Part shown: positions 8,154 through 11,260 of the stretch, in pieces
Position numbering within the stretch: position 1 is the stretch's first letter
How the letters are laid out: every line of letters begins with the position of its first letter
NCBI GenBank assembly: GCA_026391115.1
Contig: JAPLER010000232.1
Span: 1-11,260, forward strand
From: Bacteroidota bacterium
GTDB lineage: Bacteria; Bacteroidota; Bacteroidia; Chitinophagales; Chitinophagaceae
DNA: 11,260 bases
Direction: 5' to 3'
The notes under the pieces: generated by a model
Told to the model about the DNA's origin: nothing
Databases searched by the model: none
The model's input: only the letters and a program-made list of their open reading frames with translations
Position numbers and translations under genes: made by a program

Positions 8154-8681
8154 GTGAGGTTTTACAAACTATTTTACATCTTTTTAGCAGTAGTGCTGTG
8201 TTCCATAATTACTACAAGTTGTGGCATATATTCTTTTACAGATGTATCTATTGATTATACAAAATATAAAACCATAAAAATTGGGTTCATAGAAAATAGA
8301 GCAAGATATGTTAACCCACAATTAAGCAATAAACTTACTGATAAAGTTCAGCAAAAATTTGCAAGCCAAACAAAACTTATCAGAACAAATAATGACGATG
8401 CTCATTTACAGTTGAGTGGTTATATTACTAATTATGATCCATCTCAAACTGTTGGTATCAGCAATCAACAAACTACTACAAATAGATTGGTTGTAACAGT
8501 ACATCTTATTTTAAAAGATATAATAAAAAATAAAACACACGAGTTTGATGTAACAAGAAATTTTGATTTTAGTGCGTCATCTACCTTGCAAGAAGTAGAA
8601 GCCAAACTAATTGAAGAGAGCATTGTACCATCTATTACAGACGAAATTTTTAACCAATTATTTTCCCAAATTGATGAATAA
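8154..8681 (+). CDS. lptE: LptE-like LPS-assembly outer-membrane lipoprotein
   Basis: LptE partners LptD in the outer membrane to insert lipopolysaccharide. The GTG start at 8154 gives a compact lipoprotein signal (VRFYKLFYIFLAVVLCSIITTSC); a TTG at 8115 would add 13 residues without improving it. The putative lipidated Cys is residue 23, followed by GIYSFTDVSIDYTKYKTIKI, typical of the Bacteroidota family, which begins CGxYSFTG with a strand of the type 'KTxxIxxF'. Later family features are NPQLSNKLTDKVQQKF, LQLSGYITNYDPSQ and TTTNRLVVTVHLILKD, ending in a helix with EEIxxxLxxxIFNQLF-like character. Length (~175) is usual. The stop overlaps the next gene's ATG by 8 nt, implying translational coupling. 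It is divergent from the XRE-S24 gene, with ~109 bp between. No clean TAnnTTTG was found upstream; TATTTTTTTTG at 8107-8117 is a distorted candidate. Confidence 0.82.
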   Translation: MRFYKLFYIFLAVVLCSIITTSCGIYSFTDVSIDYTKYKTIKIGFIENRARYVNPQLSNKLTDKVQQKFASQTKLIRTNNDDAHLQLSGYITNYDPSQTVGISNQQTTTNRLVVTVHLILKDIIKNKTHEFDVTRNFDFSASSTLQEVEAKLIEESIVPSITDEIFNQLFSQIDE

Positions 8682-9963
8682 AGCCCTATCAGATACAATT
8701 GAATTTGTAACAGGAAAACAAACTTTAAAACAAATCTCTCAAAAAGAGGTGCAAGATATCATTGCAGCTTATCCATATTTTGCCCCAGCACAACTAGTTT
8801 ATGCTGCAAAACTAAGAGCAGACAACAGCTATCAAGTACAAACTCAAGTACAAAAAGCTGGTTTATATTTTAATAATGCAAGATGGTTACAGTATCAATT
8901 AATAGATGTTTCTGTAGATAGTTTTAAAACAATTGAAAATGAAGCAGCTCCAATAAATATTGTTGAGGAAGAAATAAAAATAGTTGAAAAAGATTCCATA
9001 ATACAGCATAATGAAATTACTGTAAATAACGAAACTACAGTGGAAAATGTTATTGCAGAAAAGATTGATTTTATTGCTAGTTTGAATATTCCAACAGTTG
9101 AAGAAGTAAAAAATATAATGAGTGGTATAGATGAAACGAATGAACCAAAAGTTGTAATAGAAAAAATTGAAGCATACGAACATTCTACAACTTTAGAAGA
9201 ACCTGTTACAGATAATGTTAATATTGACCAAAGTATAGAATTACCAGTAAACAATATTATACAAGAAAATCACAAAACGCCTATAAATACTAGCTTTGAA
9301 CAATATACGCCAACTCCAGATGAATCAGAATTTACAAACAAAGTTGAAGAAAATGATATTCACTCGCAAATAGCAGCATTAAAAGCCAATTGGCATAAAA
9401 ATCACCAACAAGATACATATCAAGAAGCGGTTTCTAATGAATCTAAAATAGAAAGTGTTGAAAATAAAATTGAAGATACAACTGCTGATAATAATACTAT
9501 TGTAGAAAAAGTAATTGAAGCAAAAATTGAAATTCCTAGCTTAAGAGCCAATTGGGACAAACCCAAAGAAGATCTTGCAAATGCGTTGTTGCCATTTGAA
9601 ACAGAACCTTATTACACGATAGATTATTTTGCATCACAAGGTATTAAGTTTGATTATACAAAAGAACCACACGATAAACTTACAACCAAAATGTTAAAGT
9701 TTACAGATTGGCTTAAGAAAATGAAAAACGTAACACCAGAAAATATTATTGTTGAAGAAGACCCTGAATTAGATAAAGCTATTGTAAACATTGCAACTGC
9801 AAGCAACCAAAGCAAAGAAATTGTAACAGAAACAATGGCTGAAATTTTTGCCAAACAAGGTAAAAAAGAAAAAGCAATACAACTATATATAAAATTAAGT
9901 TTTTTATTACCAGATAAAACCGCTTATTTCGCAGCCAAAATAAAAGAACTAAAAGGTATATAA
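8674..9963 (+). CDS. Uncharacterised acidic protein with TPR-like C-terminus, between lptE and secG
   Basis: The function is unknown. The ATG at 8674 (MNKALSDTIEFVTGKQ) gives 429 residues; its ATGAATAA overlaps the lptE stop. A TTG at 8611 lies deep inside lptE and is rejected. Residues ~1-79 form a conserved-looking helical domain (QISQKEVQDIIAAYPYFAPAQLVYAAKL). Residues ~84-284 are a low-complexity, Glu/Ile/Val/Asn-rich linker, probably disordered. Residues ~306-429 form a C-terminal domain with YYTIDYFASQGIKFDY, MLKFTDWLKKMK, and a final TPR-like helix pair (ETMAEIFAKQGKKEKAIQLY...LSFLLPD...YFAAKIKELK). A motif LxANWxK occurs twice (residues 236-242 and 290-296). No signal peptide or membrane segment, so likely cytoplasmic. 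From memory, proteins of this shape often sit between lptE and secG in Bacteroidota. Coupling to both suggests a role near envelope or export machinery, which is inference. Confidence 0.85.
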   Translation: MNKALSDTIEFVTGKQTLKQISQKEVQDIIAAYPYFAPAQLVYAAKLRADNSYQVQTQVQKAGLYFNNARWLQYQLIDVSVDSFKTIENEAAPINIVEEEIKIVEKDSIIQHNEITVNNETTVENVIAEKIDFIASLNIPTVEEVKNIMSGIDETNEPKVVIEKIEAYEHSTTLEEPVTDNVNIDQSIELPVNNIIQENHKTPINTSFEQYTPTPDESEFTNKVEENDIHSQIAALKANWHKNHQQDTYQEAVSNESKIESVENKIEDTTADNNTIVEKVIEAKIEIPSLRANWDKPKEDLANALLPFETEPYYTIDYFASQGIKFDYTKEPHDKLTTKMLKFTDWLKKMKNVTPENIIVEEDPELDKAIVNIATASNQSKEIVTETMAEIFAKQGKKEKAIQLYIKLSFLLPDKTAYFAAKIKELKGI

Positions 9964-10271
9964 TGACAACTTTATTCGTAATTCTTATTGTATTAGCAGC
10001 TGTAGCTTTAGGCTTTATTGTATTAATCCAAAATCCAAAAGGTGGTGGACTTAATAGCAGTGTGGGTGGTGTTAGCAACCAATTAATGGGTGTTAAACAA
10101 ACTACTGATGTTTTAGAAAAAGGCACTTGGATTTTTGCAAGTACAATTGCTATTCTAGCAATTACTTCTACTTTGTTCCTTGGTGGTAAAAATGCTTCTT
10201 CAAAAGAAGCCAATGATGTTATACAAAAAGTAAAACCAACTACTACAACACCTGCTGCTCCAACAAAATAA
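9963..10271 (+). CDS. secG: SecG, preprotein translocase subunit
   Basis: SecG is the small inner-membrane partner of SecYE that stimulates SecA-driven protein export. The 102-residue sequence has TM1 at ~3-22, the family motif LIQNPKGGGL (21-30) in the cytoplasmic loop, GVSNQLMGVKQTTDVLEKGTW leading into TM2 (~55-73), and a Lys/Thr/Pro/Ala-rich tail common in Bacteroidota SecG. Its ATG overlaps the stop of the preceding gene (TAATG), so it is translationally coupled and last in the operon, followed by the hairpin terminator at 10289. From memory, groES/groEL often follow secG in this phylum; here they do not. Confidence 0.95.
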   Translation: MTTLFVILIVLAAVALGFIVLIQNPKGGGLNSSVGGVSNQLMGVKQTTDVLEKGTWIFASTIAILAITSTLFLGGKNASSKEANDVIQKVKPTTTTPAAPTK

Positions 10272-10288
10272 ATTTTATTAAAAAAGAT

Positions 10289-10321
10289 AAAAAAGCTAAC
10301 CCAAAAGGTTAGCTTTTTTTT
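10289..10321 (+). terminator. Intrinsic terminator after secG
   Basis: A 13-bp perfect stem (AAAAAAGCTAACC at 10289-10301 pairing with 10307-10319), a 5-nt CAAAA loop and a run of eight T. It lies 17 bp after the secG stop and closes the lptE-secG operon before the next surface-protein gene. Confidence 0.92.
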
Positions 10322-10390
10322 ATGAAATAACACTACCCCCCAAAAAAAAAATGAGAATAAAAAAATACAGTGTATATTCTACATATTACT

Positions 10391-10398
10391 TATTTTTG
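10391..10398 (+). promoter_or_regulatory. Putative -7 element for the beta-strand repeat surface protein
   Basis: TATTTTTG matches TAnnTTTG exactly and ends 16 bp before the ATG at 10415, identical in sequence to the -7 boxes of the GH28 and repressor genes. No clear TTTG lies 17-23 bp upstream. The stretch between the terminator and this box (10322-10390) is otherwise A-rich with a C6A10 tract. Confidence 0.5.
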
Positions 10399-10414
10399 TG
10401 TAAATAATTGCATT

Positions 10415-11260
10415 ATGAAAAAAAGTCTACTAACACTATTACTGGTTTTTTGCATCAGTTCTTTTGTAAATTCTCAAACAACATTTTCTTGGCGGAATGA
10501 CCAAAACCCAACAAGTGGTCAGTGGAATGTATCTAACTATTGGTGGAATGGTTCAGGAGCAGCTTTACCAGGCGGCAGTGAAATTTTATTTTTAGATGGT
10601 TCTGTTGGAACGACAATGACCAATGATTTGCCATCAACAAATAGATATAGAATTACTTTTGGTGCTAGTGGTAACTCACGAACTATTAATGGATCTACTA
10701 GCAACGCTTTTTATGATTTCAGTAATAATATTCCTGCGATTTTTAATGCTTCAGGTAATACGCAAACAATCAATTTTCCTTTGCAAATAGGAAACACAAG
10801 CACATCGACTTCACCTCAGTATGGTTTTGAATTGAATGCATCTTCAGGAAACCTAACACTGGGAACTAGTGCAACCATTTCTGCCCAAAACAATACTGGT
10901 ACAAAAGTGCTTGTACTTAGAGCATCTAGTGGTGGCTCTGGTACAGTAACTCTTAATGGTGTTGTTTCTAATGGTTCAGGAACAATGAGTATTAGTAAAA
11001 TTGAAACTAATACAGCTATTATGGGTGCTTTAAATACTTATACAGGAACAACAGCAATAACTGGTGGAACTTTAAGAGCTAATATTGCTCAAAGTGGCAG
11101 TGCAGGTGCATTTGGAAACAACTCCACAATTACTATTTCAAGTGGCTGCACATTAGACTTAAATGGTTTTAATACAACTGTTGCTTCTGTAAGTGAAACA
11201 GGCACAAGTAATGGAGGGGTTATAACTTTAGGTTCTGGAACCCTCACCATTTCAGGTGGT
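10415..11260 (+). CDS. Secreted autotransporter-associated beta-strand repeat protein, partial at right edge
   Basis: An ATG at 10415 opens a frame with no stop to the window end (282 codons). Residues 1-20 (MKKSLLTLLLVFCISSFVNS) are a signal peptide followed by QTTFSWRNDQNP. The region to ~80 is rich in W, N and G (QWNVSNYWWNGSGAALPGG), like the first strand domain of large Bacteroidota surface proteins. From ~140 it is a Ser/Thr/Gly/Asn-rich parallel beta-helix. Residues 203-223 (MGALNTYTGTTAITGGTLRA) match the autotransporter-associated beta-strand repeat (PATR family: G..NTYTG.T.I..GTL), and LNGFNTTVASVSETG continues the pattern. In Bacteroidota such proteins usually leave by the type IX system rather than through a type V barrel, but the C-terminus is not visible. 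Its own promoter and the terminator upstream separate it from secG. An adhesin or matrix role is inference. Confidence 0.85.
   Translation, partial: MKKSLLTLLLVFCISSFVNSQTTFSWRNDQNPTSGQWNVSNYWWNGSGAALPGGSEILFLDGSVGTTMTNDLPSTNRYRITFGASGNSRTINGSTSNAFYDFSNNIPAIFNASGNTQTINFPLQIGNTSTSTSPQYGFELNASSGNLTLGTSATISAQNNTGTKVLVLRASSGGSGTVTLNGVVSNGSGTMSISKIETNTAIMGALNTYTGTTAITGGTLRANIAQSGSAGAFGNNSTITISSGCTLDLNGFNTTVASVSETGTSNGGVITLGSGTLTISGG

Noticed and set aside
8611..8673. TTG start at 8611 for the gene after lptE
   Set aside because: It would overlap lptE by 71 bp; ATG at 8674 gives the usual ATG/TAA stop-start overlap and a sensible N-terminus.
8895..9254. Minus-strand open frames within 8895-9254 and 9654-9854
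   Set aside because: They are shadows of the acidic protein gene; the Phe/Ser/Ile-rich translations are the complement of Glu/Lys/Asn codons.
9779..10333. 184-codon minus-strand open frame across secG
   Set aside because: It is antisense to secG and the end of its neighbour, and runs through the terminator hairpin; SecG on the plus strand is unambiguous.

Overview
The window looks like a piece of an AT-rich Bacteroidota chromosome, most likely Chitinophagales or a relative. The support is: an lptE-like gene, an uncharacterised gene and secG in a translationally coupled row; several exact matches to the Bacteroidota -7 promoter element TAnnTTTG; A-rich translation starts without Shine-Dalgarno sequences; and very large secreted proteins with Ig-like, GEVED and beta-helix-like modules of the kind usually exported in this phylum. 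The placement below phylum is inference.

Positions 1-5496 (minus strand) hold one giant secreted, repeat-rich surface protein. Its first ~1094 codons (5496 to ~2215) encode a signal peptide, an N-terminal domain, and alternating Ig-like and GEVED modules. The frame then slips near 2212-2217. A second frame stays open without any stop from there to the window edge and encodes the rest: a jelly-roll domain, a CARDB-like domain and beta-helix-like repeats. The annotated-looking C-terminus (down to 1996) is therefore out-of-frame translation, and the gene is either broken by a 1-nt deletion or carries a sequence error.

A 244-bp divergent spacer separates it from a plus-strand gene (5741-7234) for a secreted glycoside hydrolase family 28 (polygalacturonase-like) enzyme with all catalytic motifs. 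A strong bidirectional hairpin terminator at 7244-7276 ends this gene and the converging regulator gene.

Positions 7289-8044 (minus) encode an XRE-type HTH regulator fused to an S24 (LexA/CI-like) peptidase domain with Ser/Lys dyad and Ala-Gly cleavage site. Its promoter (TTTG, 19 bp, TATTTTTG) is framed by two identical 14-bp quasi-palindromic repeats 24 bp apart. This is a convincing autoregulatory operator pair and the best new signal in the window.

Divergently from it runs an operon of three overlapping genes: an LptE-like outer-membrane lipoprotein (8154-8681), an acidic protein of unknown function with a TPR-like C-terminus (8674-9963), and SecG (9963-10271). It ends at a terminator at 10289-10321. 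The first and last serve envelope biogenesis (LPS insertion, protein export).

From 10415 to the right edge a second large secreted protein begins, with an autotransporter-associated beta-strand repeat; it is cut off by the window end. I saw no tRNA, rRNA, CRISPR array, IS element or phage gene. I found no strong evidence for a wholly new multi-gene system.
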